From Oceanobacillus bengalensis (GTDB lineage Bacteria; Bacillota; Bacilli; Bacillales; Amphibacillaceae): 64,000 nt of DNA. The stretch is from contig NZ_RBZO01000016.1 in assembly GCF_003628445.1 (NCBI RefSeq), positions 1-64,000 of the forward strand. Direction: 5' to 3'. This document shows, piece after piece, positions 9,706 to 17,325 of this stretch (positions are counted from its first letter, which is position 1; each line of letters starts with the position of its first letter). The translations under genes were made by a program, and so were the position numbers. The notes under the pieces were generated by a model. It made no database searches. It was not told the origin of the DNA and saw only the letters and a program-made list of their open reading frames with translations.

Positions 9706-10113
9706 ATGAATATAAATGAAGCGATTGATCTTTTAAAAGAAAACGGGTATAAAGCTACAGGTAAAAGAAAAGATATCTTAAACTATTTTGCAGATTCTGA
9801 CGGTTATCGAACTGCAAAAGACTTAATTAAGTTCTTGGAGAAAAAGGATGATGCCGTAAGTTTTGATACGATTTATCGTAACCTTCATCTATATAATGAA
9901 GTTGGGATACTTGAAACCACTGAATTAAACGGTGAAAAGCATTTCAGAATGAATTGTACCCATCATCATCACCATCATTTTATTTGCAACAAATGTGGAA
10001 AGACAAAGGAAATTGAAGTGTGTCCAATGGATGAAGTAACCCGCTCGCTAGCTAACTATGAAATTGATGGTCATAAATTTGAAATTTATGGCTTATGCCC
10101 CACCTGTCAGTAG
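9706..10113 (+). CDS. zur: Zinc uptake regulator Zur (Fur family)
   Basis: Zinc-responsive repressor of the znu operon. The 135-residue Fur-type protein has an N-terminal winged helix (ATGKRKDILNYF, then SFDTIYRNLHLYNEVGILE as the recognition region). A C-terminal dimerisation domain follows with HHHHHHFICNKCGKTKEIEVCP and a final CPTCQ, so both CxxC pairs that form the structural zinc site are present. GGGGG-type ribosome site. Position as last znu gene and the Zur boxes upstream of znuA suggest auto-regulation. Fur and PerR paralogues are less likely because of this context. Confidence 0.92.
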   Translation: MNINEAIDLLKENGYKATGKRKDILNYFADSDGYRTAKDLIKFLEKKDDAVSFDTIYRNLHLYNEVGILETTELNGEKHFRMNCTHHHHHHFICNKCGKTKEIEVCPMDEVTRSLANYEIDGHKFEIYGLCPTCQ

Positions 10114-10115
10114 CT

Positions 10116-10505
10116 ATGGATACAAGAATATATATAGCAGTAGGCATTGGTGGGATGATTGGTGCACTCCTGCGTTATGCAATTTCTATGATACTTGCAG
10201 GAGATTATGTATTTCCTTATGCAACGCTTATTACTAATTTTATTGGCTGCTTTCTTCTAAGCTTCCTCTTAAACCACTCATCCATTCGAAGTAAACTCAG
10301 GGATGATGTATTTACTGGATTGACTACAGGATTAATTGGTGCTTTTACAACGTTCTCTACATTTGCTGTTGAGACGATTGAATTGTGGAATGAAAATGTA
10401 CTATTTGCACTTCTCTACACTGGAATTAGTATGATAGGTGGACTAGCTTTCTGTTTTATGGGTTTCATGCTTTCAACTAAAATAAAGATGCAAGGTGCGT
10501 CATGA
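10116..10505 (+). CDS. crcB: Fluoride channel CrcB/Fluc, first subunit
   Basis: Small four-helix membrane protein that exports fluoride. The 129-residue protein carries the family motifs GGMIGALLRY, the TNFIGCFLLSF helix and TGLIGAFTTFSTFAVET. Start: ATG of MDTRIYIAV is taken because it lies just after the zur stop; an in-frame ATG at 10095 lies inside zur and neither has a strong ribosome site, so translation may be coupled to zur. The second crcB overlaps its stop codon by 4 bases. Paired crcB genes usually encode a heterodimeric channel. No fluoride riboswitch is visible. Confidence 0.9.
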   Translation: MDTRIYIAVGIGGMIGALLRYAISMILAGDYVFPYATLITNFIGCFLLSFLLNHSSIRSKLRDDVFTGLTTGLIGAFTTFSTFAVETIELWNENVLFALLYTGISMIGGLAFCFMGFMLSTKIKMQGAS

Positions 10506-10840
10506 ACTTTCTACTCGTTGCGTTAGGCGGATTTCTTGGTAGTACACTCCGCTATTACATTTCTATAAAAACAAATAAGCGTTTGATTGGTACCTGGATT
10601 GCAAATATAACAGGGTCATTTTTATTAGCTTTTGTTGCTAAACTTCACATGGATGGTATACTTTCCGAATCCCTTTGGATATTACTAGGAATCGGGTTCT
10701 GTGGTTCTTATACGACCTTCTCTACATTTGGAAATGAATCACTTCAATTAATGATAGATAAAAAGTACAGATCTGCGATTATATATATTAGTAGTACGAT
10801 TATGATCTCCTTCATTATTGTTGCGATGATATTATTGTAA
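10502..10840 (+). CDS. crcB: Fluoride channel CrcB/Fluc, second subunit
   Basis: Partner of the preceding gene; 112 residues with four predicted helices and the motifs GGFLGSTLRYYIS, WIANITGSFLLAF and GFCGSYTTFSTFGNES. The ATGA overlap with the first crcB indicates translational coupling and fixes the start. Established knowledge: Fluc channels are antiparallel dimers, and tandem genes give obligate heterodimers in several Bacillales. Confidence 0.92.
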   Translation: MNFLLVALGGFLGSTLRYYISIKTNKRLIGTWIANITGSFLLAFVAKLHMDGILSESLWILLGIGFCGSYTTFSTFGNESLQLMIDKKYRSAIIYISSTIMISFIIVAMILL

Positions 10841-10919
10841 AAGTCTACATAACTCTCCAATTTCCTACAATTTTCGTGTATAATAACCTATAGATATGAA
10901 TACCCGAGGAGAAATTAAG

Positions 10920-11327
10920 ATGAATAACCGTAAACGTATTATCATTATAATCTTGACTATTCTAGTAACATCATTAATCTCTTTTGTTATCATTATGCAA
11001 CATAACTTCATGAATCCAGATTTCGCTACAGCAGAATCTACAGTTGAACCGACAAATGCGAAAGAAGAGAATGTCGTTGAAGTGAAAGTGGAAGAGAAAC
11101 AAAAACCTCATGAAGATGAGAAGGAAACAATTTCAATCCAATATGTTGCTGCAGAACTATTAAATGTTCGTGAAGGTCCAGGAACAGAGACAGATATTGT
11201 TGGTGTTGTAACCCTAGATCAAGAAGTAGAAGTTGAAGAAATGAACAATCCTGATGGTTGGGTTAAAATTACAACGGAAGACTTTACTGGGTATGTTAAT
11301 AGTAAATACCTAGAAAAAGATAAGTAG
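10920..11327 (+). CDS. Membrane-anchored SH3-domain protein
   Basis: 135-residue protein with a positively charged start (MNNRKR), one hydrophobic segment (about residues 7-27) serving as signal or anchor, an acidic/lysine-rich linker (about 40-70), and a bacterial SH3b domain (about 75-135) with LNVREGPGTETDIVGVV and GWVKITTEDFTGYVNSKYL. SH3b domains bind cell-wall peptides, so a surface role is likely, but no catalytic domain is attached. The start is the ATG 8 bases after GAGGAG; an ATG eight codons earlier lacks a ribosome site. Its stop codon touches the edge of the MITE-like repeat. Confidence 0.8.
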   Translation: MNNRKRIIIIILTILVTSLISFVIIMQHNFMNPDFATAESTVEPTNAKEENVVEVKVEEKQKPHEDEKETISIQYVAAELLNVREGPGTETDIVGVVTLDQEVEVEEMNNPDGWVKITTEDFTGYVNSKYLEKDK

Positions 11328-11642
11328 AAACTGGGACATAACTAAATGTTAATTCATAATTGATATAATTTGTGGACTAAGTGAAAGATTTTACTCGTCC
11401 CACCGAAAATATTTGTGTCAACGCCTTTGTGACCAACATCCTGTTGGCCCGAGGCCGTGCCCGCGGAAAGCAAAGTATTCTAACAAAGCTCTCGCCCACA
11501 CATTACATTAATAATGTGTGAGCGAGAGCTACACTATTCTGAATAATTCCGAATTTCATATCAAATCCAAAGTAAGTTGTATTGGAAGATTTTAGAGCAT
11601 CGTTCGGATTTTGCTATAATAGATTACTTTTATCCCAGCCTC
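11327..11642. repeat. MITE-like intergenic repeat with imperfect terminal inverted repeats
   Basis: The left edge reads GAAACTGGGACATAACTAA and the right edge, read inverted, GAGGCTGGGATAAAAGTAA. The 316-bp interior contains the GTGCCCGCGGAAAGCAAAG block that I recall as recurrent between genes in related Bacillaceae, and a long perfect hairpin at 11487-11530 (AGCTCTCGC..CACACATTA paired with TAATGTGTG.GCGAGAGCT). No convincing protein is encoded. The right edge overlaps the last bases of the AAA ATPase gene, and the left edge overlaps the SH3 gene stop. Confidence 0.6.
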
Positions 11643-12399
11643 ATTCTTGGAAAAGGTGGTGTAACAGGCGTTCTTTATCTTGAAAAAACTGCTTCATTAC
11701 TTGATAATGCCCCGTTTTCTCCAATGTTGTATCATACATTCCATGTTCTGTTAATTCGATTATTTTCCCTTCAGGATATGCCATAACAATCGGCGAATGT
11801 GTGGAAATAATGAATTGTGATCCTTCTTGTACAAGCTCATTAATTCTCGCTAACAACGACATTTGTCTTAACGGAGATAAGGCTGCCTCTGGCTCGTCCA
11901 AGATATATAGCCCATTTCCCCTGAACTTTTCTATAAATGCTGAGAAAAATGACTCTCCATGTGATTGCTTATGTAAAGACTTCCCTCCAAACGAATCGAT
12001 AATCTTTGAACCATATGAAGGCTGACTATCCAACTCCTCAATATTCGTAGCAAGATTGTAAAATGTCTCTGCACGAAAGAAAAAACTGTCCGTTGGTTTA
12101 TAGACACTTTTCGCCACTAGAAGAAATTCGTCTAAATTCGAATGCGAATCGTAATTCGAGAAACGGAAATTCAATGTACCACCTTCTGGGTTAAACCCCA
12201 AAGCAATTGCTATCCCCTCTAACAATGTTGATTTTCCCATTCCATTTTCTCCAACAATATACGTTACATTTGGATGAAACACGATATCTTGAAAATTTTC
12301 TATAACTGGTAGATTAAAAGGAAAAGAACTAAATGACGGAATCAACCCTTTCTTCAATCGAACGCTTTTTATATATTGCGTATTATCGTTTAGTTGCAT
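11641..12399 (-). CDS. Stand-alone AAA/ABC-type ATPase of unknown role
   Basis: 252-residue cytoplasmic ATPase of the RecF/SMC-like (AAA_21) class. Walker A is VGENGMGKSTLL (about residues 50-61), a QSHGESFFSAF signature-like segment follows (about 150-160), Walker B is GLYILDEPEAAL and the H-loop is ISTHSPIVMAYP. There is no membrane partner or nuclease domain nearby. Proteins of this size and shape are common single genes in Firmicutes. The start is the ATG of MQLNDNTQ with AGGATG upstream; a GTG three codons earlier is possible. The stop codon coincides with the edge of the adjacent repeat, so the last residues may have been set by that insertion. Confidence 0.8.
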   Translation of the reverse strand: MQLNDNTQYIKSVRLKKGLIPSFSSFPFNLPVIENFQDIVFHPNVTYIVGENGMGKSTLLEGIAIALGFNPEGGTLNFRFSNYDSHSNLDEFLLVAKSVYKPTDSFFFRAETFYNLATNIEELDSQPSYGSKIIDSFGGKSLHKQSHGESFFSAFIEKFRGNGLYILDEPEAALSPLRQMSLLARINELVQEGSQFIISTHSPIVMAYPEGKIIELTEHGMYDTTLEKTGHYQVMKQFFQDKERLLHHLFQE

Positions 12400-12568
12400 C
12401 AGAATCACATCCTAGTTAATAACTTAACTTTTTATTGTCTATTACCTTTTATTTCTTTATTCATTAAATATCAATACGAAGAAAAAAACAATAACCCTTG
12501 AAAAATCATCACAAAAAATAAAATCCAAATTTAGTTTCACAACGTACCCTTTATTCTCAAGCTAAATT

Positions 12569-12599
12569 AAAAGAGACAGCCCACATGAGTTGTCTCTTT
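12569..12599 (-). terminator. Terminator downstream of the CNNM/CorC gene
   Basis: AAAGAGACA pairs with TTGTCTCTTT around the loop CTCATGTGGGC, followed on the minus strand by a T-rich run. It lies about 10 bases beyond the stop codon. Confidence 0.75.
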
Positions 12600-12607
12600 C
12601 TATTATT

Positions 12608-13894
12608 CTAGCTTCTTATGATCTTGACTCTTTTTATCTGGTAACCATCCATCTCATCAATTATAAATTGATAACCACCATGATCGACTGCTGAACCTAC
12701 TTTTGCTTCAACATTTTTTGAGAATACCCATCCACCGACAGTGTCAATTTCATCATCTGATAGTGTCGTACCAAGAATGTCATTTAATTCATCAATATGC
12801 AGTTTCCCAGAAACTACTTTTGTTTTTTCATTTACTTCTTCAATCATCGGAATTTCATCATTATCAAATTCATCTCGAATATCGCCGACAATTTCCTCTA
12901 AAATATCTTCAACCGTTAATAAACCAGCAGTTCCACCGTATTCATCATTAACAATAGCCATATGAATTCGGTCACGTTGCATCTTTAACAATACCTGCTT
13001 AATTGGTGTTGCTTCAGATACATGTATAATTGGACGAATAAATTGCTCAAACGTTGCAGGCTTATCACCGTCCAATTGTGCTGTAAGAATTTCCTTCAGG
13101 TTAACAAGCCCAATAATATTGTCTTTTTCACCATCTGCAACAGGATACCTCGTATACTGTTCTTTGCGAATAATATCAATATTTTCTATGAAACTATCTT
13201 CCTTATAAAAACAAACCATTTCCGTACGTGGTATCATGATTTCTTTTACTAATCGCTCATCAAATTCAAAGATGTTATTTACATACATCATCTCAGATAA
13301 GTTAATCTCACCACTTTTATAGCTATCTGAAAGAATCATACGAACTTCTTCCTCAGAGTGTGCCCCTTCATGTTCATTCATCGGTTTGAAACCTAATAAT
13401 TTTACGAGGATCTGTGCCGACCCATTTAATAACCAAATAAATGGATATAAAATCTTATAGAACAAAATAAGTGGTTTTGCTAAATATAAGGTAACTAGTT
13501 CAGCTTGTTGTATAGCAATCGTTTTTGGTGCTAGTTCTCCTACCACAACGTGTAAAAATGTGATGAAAGAGAATGCAATAATAAACGAAAGAACCGATGT
13601 AAATGTATCACTTAAATGTAACGCATCAAACACAGGATGCAATAAACGTGCGACTGTGGATTCACCTAACCAACCAATCCCTAAAGCCGTTACAGTAATA
13701 CCTAACTGACAAGCAGACAAATAGGCATCTAAGTTATCAGTTAATTTCTTTGCATGTACCGCCCTTTTATTTCCTTCACTAATTAATTGATCAATCCGAG
13801 TAGTACGCACTTTTACAATAGAAAATTCGGTTGCTACAAAGAATGCAGTAAGCAATATCAATATAGCAACCATAACCAGGTTAACAATGTCCAA
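12608..13894 (-). CDS. CNNM/CorC (hemolysin C) family transporter
   Basis: 428-residue membrane protein: an N-terminal DUF21 domain of about four helices (1-190), a tandem CBS pair (about 205-330, with EIMIPRTEMVCFYKED and HMAIVNDEYGGTAGLLTVEDILEEIVGDI), and a C-terminal CorC/HlyC domain (about 345-428, DELNDILGTTL). The family is linked to magnesium, manganese or sodium-coupled cation efflux. Translation starts at TTG (TTG GAC ATT); a stop codon lies directly upstream in frame, so no earlier start exists. The ribosome site AAGGAT lies in one arm of a hairpin, and a 13-codon ORF overlaps the start, so expression may be translationally controlled. Confidence 0.85.
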   Translation of the reverse strand: MDIVNLVMVAILILLTAFFVATEFSIVKVRTTRIDQLISEGNKRAVHAKKLTDNLDAYLSACQLGITVTALGIGWLGESTVARLLHPVFDALHLSDTFTSVLSFIIAFSFITFLHVVVGELAPKTIAIQQAELVTLYLAKPLILFYKILYPFIWLLNGSAQILVKLLGFKPMNEHEGAHSEEEVRMILSDSYKSGEINLSEMMYVNNIFEFDERLVKEIMIPRTEMVCFYKEDSFIENIDIIRKEQYTRYPVADGEKDNIIGLVNLKEILTAQLDGDKPATFEQFIRPIIHVSEATPIKQVLLKMQRDRIHMAIVNDEYGGTAGLLTVEDILEEIVGDIRDEFDNDEIPMIEEVNEKTKVVSGKLHIDELNDILGTTLSDDEIDTVGGWVFSKNVEAKVGSAVDHGGYQFIIDEMDGYQIKRVKIIRS

Positions 13895-13922
13895 TTAGTA
13901 TCCTTGCATCTACGAGATACAA
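13881..13922 (-). CDS. Candidate 13-residue leader peptide overlapping the CNNM/CorC start
   Basis: TTG at 13922 follows the strongest ribosome site of this leader (GGAGGTGA, 8 bases upstream) and opens a 13-codon frame, MYLVDARILIGHC, that ends at 13881, inside the first codons of the downstream transporter in another frame. Ribosomes translating it would melt the 13900-13926 hairpin and expose the transporter's AAGGAT. This is inference from layout; the peptide has no known relative. Confidence 0.35.
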   Translation of the reverse strand: MYLVDARILIGHC

Positions 13923-13926
13923 GGAT
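13900..13926 (-). promoter_or_regulatory. Hairpin sequestering the CNNM/CorC ribosome site
   Basis: On the minus strand, ATCCTTG-t-ATCT-cgt-AGAT-g-CAAGGAT folds into 11 base pairs with one mismatch. The 3' arm contains the AAGGAT ribosome site located a few bases before the TTG start. Alternatively, the folded hairpin would bring the upstream GGAGGTGA close to that start. Confidence 0.55.
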
Positions 13927-13927
13927 T

Positions 13928-14062
13928 TCACCTCCGTTTTTTTATAAACTCTGTAACCTCTGTTGCATTCACCCGTGGCAATCCAACCCATGGTGTAAAA
14001 TCGTTGCAAGCATTATGTCTTAACACGCTATTTAATTTCACATTCCCACCTGAATCACCCAC
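13928..14062 (-). CDS. Small ORF, 44 residues, upstream of the CNNM/CorC gene
   Basis: A GTG-initiated frame encodes a compact, protein-like sequence (contains NACNDFTPWVGLPRVN and ends TEFIKKRR). Its stop codon overlaps the GGAGGTGA ribosome site of the next small frame, an arrangement typical of translational coupling. The start is uncertain, since only a weak GGAAAG precedes the GTG. It may instead be the end of a decayed gene. I do not recognise the family. Confidence 0.45.
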   Translation of the reverse strand: MGDSGGNVKLNSVLRHNACNDFTPWVGLPRVNATEVTEFIKKRR

Positions 14063-14160
14063 TTTCCTACTCTTATTATATTACATCATATATATTCAGT
14101 CTACATTTAATTCCTCTTCATAAAATAACTATTAGGGATTGATGGACAAGGTGGGATCAT

Positions 14161-14733
14161 ATGATTAAGAAAGCATTGGCAATTATTGTTGGAAGTTTAT
14201 TCGTCGCCCTTGGGGTAAATTTATTTGTTATTCCACATCACCTATTGGATGGTGGCATTCTTGGAATTGGGTTGATTGCGAAATACTTATTTGGAGTCAA
14301 AGCTGGGTTTACAATTATCATTATTAGTCTTCCATTATATATTTTTTCCTTTTTTTATTTTCGGGAGTACTTTTACAATGGACTGCATGGACTATTTGTA
14401 TCGTCCTTATTAATTGATTTACTTCACCCACTCACTTCATGGAATATTGATGGAGGCTCGATACTCTTTTCTGTCATAGCAGGTGGAATATGCATTGGAA
14501 GTGGTGTAGGCATTATGCTTCTTAACGATATTAGCACTGGTGCATCTGATTTATTGGCATTGATGTTGTCCAAAGTAACTTCTATAAACGCTGGAATCAT
14601 CATATTTCTAATCGATTGCTTTGTTTTAATTGTTGGCTGGTTTGCCATTACAGAAGTAAATTTCCTTTACTCTGCAATTATGGTAATCATCGTTGGCTTA
14701 ACTACGTCAGGGATTATTAGAAAATTTACCTAG
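14161..14733 (+). CDS. YitT-family membrane protein, short form
   Basis: 190-residue protein with five to six hydrophobic helices and the DUF161/YitT motifs GVNLFVIPHHLLDGGILGIG near the N-terminus and GVGIMLLNDISTGASDLLALML in the middle. Full-length YitT proteins are about 280 residues with a C-terminal cytoplasmic DUF2179 domain; this one ends right after the membrane part, so it is a short YczE-like variant rather than a frameshift product. AAGGTGG lies before the ATG. Transport substrate unknown. Confidence 0.8.
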   Translation: MIKKALAIIVGSLFVALGVNLFVIPHHLLDGGILGIGLIAKYLFGVKAGFTIIIISLPLYIFSFFYFREYFYNGLHGLFVSSLLIDLLHPLTSWNIDGGSILFSVIAGGICIGSGVGIMLLNDISTGASDLLALMLSKVTSINAGIIIFLIDCFVLIVGWFAITEVNFLYSAIMVIIVGLTTSGIIRKFT

Positions 14734-14770
14734 TAGCTATATTGAAAAAAGTTTGATTCGGATAGAGAAA

Positions 14771-14802
14771 AAGCAGGTAAAAGAATTAACTTTCACCTGC
14801 TT
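14771..14802. terminator. Bidirectional terminator between yitT-like and BCCT genes
   Basis: AAGCAGGTAAAAG pairs with CTTTCACCTGCTT around AATTAA. The arm runs into A/T-rich tails on both sides. The two flanking genes are convergent. Confidence 0.75.
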
Positions 14803-16315
14803 ACTTATTTTCTTTATCTACTTTTTCTTTCGATTTTACATCCTTCTTTAAAAGCTTTAGAATAGCTGCAACCATCACTAATAGTATAACCGCAAATGGT
14901 AATGCCGAAATCAATGCAGCTGTTTGCAATGCTTCAAGTCCACCTGCAAGTAACAATACAACCGAAATAGCAGTGATTAGTACTCCCCAGATAATTTTCG
15001 TAATCATAGCTGGATTGATACTCCCTTTTGATGTCATGCTACCAAGAATATATGTTGCTGAATCCGCCGAAGTTACCAAAAAGGTAAATATCAAAAGAAT
15101 AGCCAGTAATGATGTAATTGTTGAGAGTGGTAACGTACCAAATGTCTCAAATAACGCTACCGCTATATCTCCATTCACAGCTTCTGCAATTTGCGTCCCA
15201 TTATTTAAATCACTGAACAATGATGTTCCTCCAAAAACTGCAATCCATAAACATGCAATTGCTGGTGGTACAACTAAAACCCCGAAGATAAATTCTCTGA
15301 TTGTTCTACCTCTTGACACACGCGCGATGAAGGCTCCTACAAATGGTGACCATGAAATAGCCCATGCCCAGTAGAAAATTGTCCATTGATGAACCCATTC
15401 TCCACCTCCATATGGTGTCATTCGTAAACTATATTGAACAAAGTTTGTTAAATAATCACCGATTCCTAATACAAAGCTTTCTAAAATGAATACAGTTGGT
15501 CCTGCAAAAAATACAAATAACAATAATAGAAGACATAAGCTTAAATTTATATTACTTAACCATTTCATCCCCTTGTTTAAACCGGTAACAGATGATGATA
15601 GATATGTAATTAGCATTACTCCTGCAATGATTATTTGTACCCAAATTGTGTTTGGAATATTAAATATCGATGTTAATCCACCATTCATTTGCATAATTCC
15701 CAGTCCTAAAGAAGTGGCAACACCCATTACAGTGGCAATTACGGCAAAGGAATCAATTGTATTTGCTATTCCCCTATTTTTCCCAACAACAGGCTCAATT
15801 GCAGTGGATATTAATCCTTTTCCATCTTTTCTGAATTGAATATATGCAATAACTAAACCGACTATCGCAAAAACGGACCATTGACTTATTCCCCAGTTAA
15901 AGAAAGCATAGCCCATTGCCACTCTTGCAGCTTCTGGTGTCTGTGCATCAAGACCTGGAAAAGGCGTTTCAAAAAAGTGACTCATTGGCTCCGCAACACC
16001 CCAGAATACAAGTCCTGACCCAAATCCTGTGGAAAATAGCATGCCAATCCAAGTGAAAAACGAATATTCAGGTCTAGAATTTGATGGTCCAAGTCTAAGC
16101 TTACCGAATTTACCAATTGCTAATCCGAGTAAAACCATAATAAATACAAAAACCGCTAACAAATAAAACCAACCGAAATTGATTGTTGTAAAGTCAAATA
16201 ATGCTTGAGCCACTTTTCCGAACCCTTCTGGAAATACTGCCCCAATAATAACTAATAGTCCTACAATAATTGTTGATACAAAAAACACTGGGTTATGATA
16301 GGCTTTCTTCTTCAT
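14801..16315 (-). CDS. BCCT-family glycine betaine/choline transporter
   Basis: 504-residue carrier with twelve predicted helices, importing compatible solutes for osmoprotection. Diagnostic segments are GFGSGLVFWGVAEPMSHFFE, NWGISQWSVFAIVGL and the BCCT signature FYWAWAISWSPFVGAFIARVSRG (about residues 310-332), where the tryptophans form the ligand box. The C-terminal tail is lysine-rich, as in osmosensing members. Closest named relatives are OpuD and BetL of Bacillales; the exact substrate cannot be read from sequence. Upstream repeats of AATGCAAA may be operator sites. Confidence 0.92.
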   Translation of the reverse strand: MKKKAYHNPVFFVSTIIVGLLVIIGAVFPEGFGKVAQALFDFTTINFGWFYLLAVFVFIMVLLGLAIGKFGKLRLGPSNSRPEYSFFTWIGMLFSTGFGSGLVFWGVAEPMSHFFETPFPGLDAQTPEAARVAMGYAFFNWGISQWSVFAIVGLVIAYIQFRKDGKGLISTAIEPVVGKNRGIANTIDSFAVIATVMGVATSLGLGIMQMNGGLTSIFNIPNTIWVQIIIAGVMLITYLSSSVTGLNKGMKWLSNINLSLCLLLLLFVFFAGPTVFILESFVLGIGDYLTNFVQYSLRMTPYGGGEWVHQWTIFYWAWAISWSPFVGAFIARVSRGRTIREFIFGVLVVPPAIACLWIAVFGGTSLFSDLNNGTQIAEAVNGDIAVALFETFGTLPLSTITSLLAILLIFTFLVTSADSATYILGSMTSKGSINPAMITKIIWGVLITAISVVLLLAGGLEALQTAALISALPFAVILLVMVAAILKLLKKDVKSKEKVDKENK

Positions 16316-16635
16316 GTAGTCTCCTTCTAATTTGTTGTTGTTTTTCTTTTAATATGTAAAAAATTTGCATTTATTATATTCCCCTATAATGAATAAGCTA
16401 AACTCCTTTTTTAGAAACACAATCAATTTAATTTTCATCCATTCAATTTGCATTAATCATTGGAAAATAATGCAAACCTTTTACATAATGAAGATTACTA
16501 AATACCCATAGTAGCCCATCTTCAGAAATTTTAATAACCCATCCTAAGTTAAGAATGAGTTATTCTATTATTTAAGACATGAAGTATCAGTCTAGAAATG
16601 TGAAGTTAGCAAAACCAATGTTTATAATTTACTTA
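16316..16635. promoter_or_regulatory. Regulatory region of the BCCT gene with AATGCAAA repeats
   Basis: No gene in this 320-base stretch. It contains an inverted repeat, TTTGCATTA (16447-16455) and TAATGCAAA (16468-16476), separated by 12 bases, and a further TTTGCATT near 16366. On the minus strand, TATAAT-like sequence near 16380 could be the -10 element of the BCCT promoter. The regulator is unknown; GbsR/OpcR-type MarR regulators control related genes in Bacillus. Confidence 0.4.
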
Positions 16636-17325
16636 TTATCCTTCTAACAATCCATACTTCCTCTTAAAATGATTCATTATTTTCACCCAACTTACACTAA
16701 AAACAACAAGGAAGAAGACATTTGAGAGTGCATGGGCAAGGTCGTGGTAAATGCTTGAAACGTAAATACTAACGAAAAATTCCCATGTGAAATTTTCAAT
16801 ATTGCTCGTTACAATCCACAAATTCATTAACCACCCAAATAAATAACCCCAGATAAACCCAAATATACATTGCCCCCAAACTTTCCTCATAAACCAAATA
16901 TTCCGAAGCAGGCCTGCACTCATCCCCATCATTCCCCATGCAAACATTTGCCATGGAGTCCAAGGGCCTTGTCCAAGAAAGATATTGGAAACAATTGCAG
17001 CAACTGCTCCTACAATAAATCCCGATTCCGAACCAAACACAAGACCTGTAACGATAATGACAAATGATGTTGGTTGTACACTTGGCAAGCCAGCAAATGG
17101 AACACGTCCGATTGCTGCAATAGCCGCTAAAATTGCCAATATAACAACTTCCCTACCTTTGATTTTCTTTAATTCGAATCGAGCAAAAAAGGGTATCATA
17201 ATACATGCGATGATAACCAAACTCATTAATAAATAAGCATTGTATTGAAAGAAGACAAAAGCAGTAATTAATAAGATAAATATTATAACGGATACAATCA
17301 ATAGGTAAGTACGTGATCTGGCCAT
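16636..17325 (-). CDS. ECF transporter substrate-binding (S) component, cobalamin type
   Basis: 229-residue membrane protein with six or more helices. The segments LPSVQPTSFVIIVTGLVFG and FLGQGPWTPWQMFAWGMMG match the CbrT-like family of ECF S components that bind cobalamin. Together with the EcfT and double-ATPase genes upstream it forms a complete energy-coupling factor transporter. The cobalamin riboswitch at the head of the operon supports the substrate. Its start overlaps the end of the ATPase gene by 28 bases. Confidence 0.85.
   Translation of the reverse strand: MARSRTYLLIVSVIIFILLITAFVFFQYNAYLLMSLVIIACIMIPFFARFELKKIKGREVVILAILAAIAAIGRVPFAGLPSVQPTSFVIIVTGLVFGSESGFIVGAVAAIVSNIFLGQGPWTPWQMFAWGMMGMSAGLLRNIWFMRKVWGQCIFGFIWGYLFGWLMNLWIVTSNIENFTWEFFVSIYVSSIYHDLAHALSNVFFLVVFSVSWVKIMNHFKRKYGLLEG

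Noticed and set aside
10060-10120. Fluoride riboswitch before the crcB pair
   Set aside because: The preceding DNA is the zur coding sequence and no riboswitch core is visible.
13895-14160. Known riboswitch (M-box or yybP-ykoY) before the CNNM/CorC gene
   Set aside because: Conserved core sequences of those classes were not found; coding-like small ORFs explain the region better.
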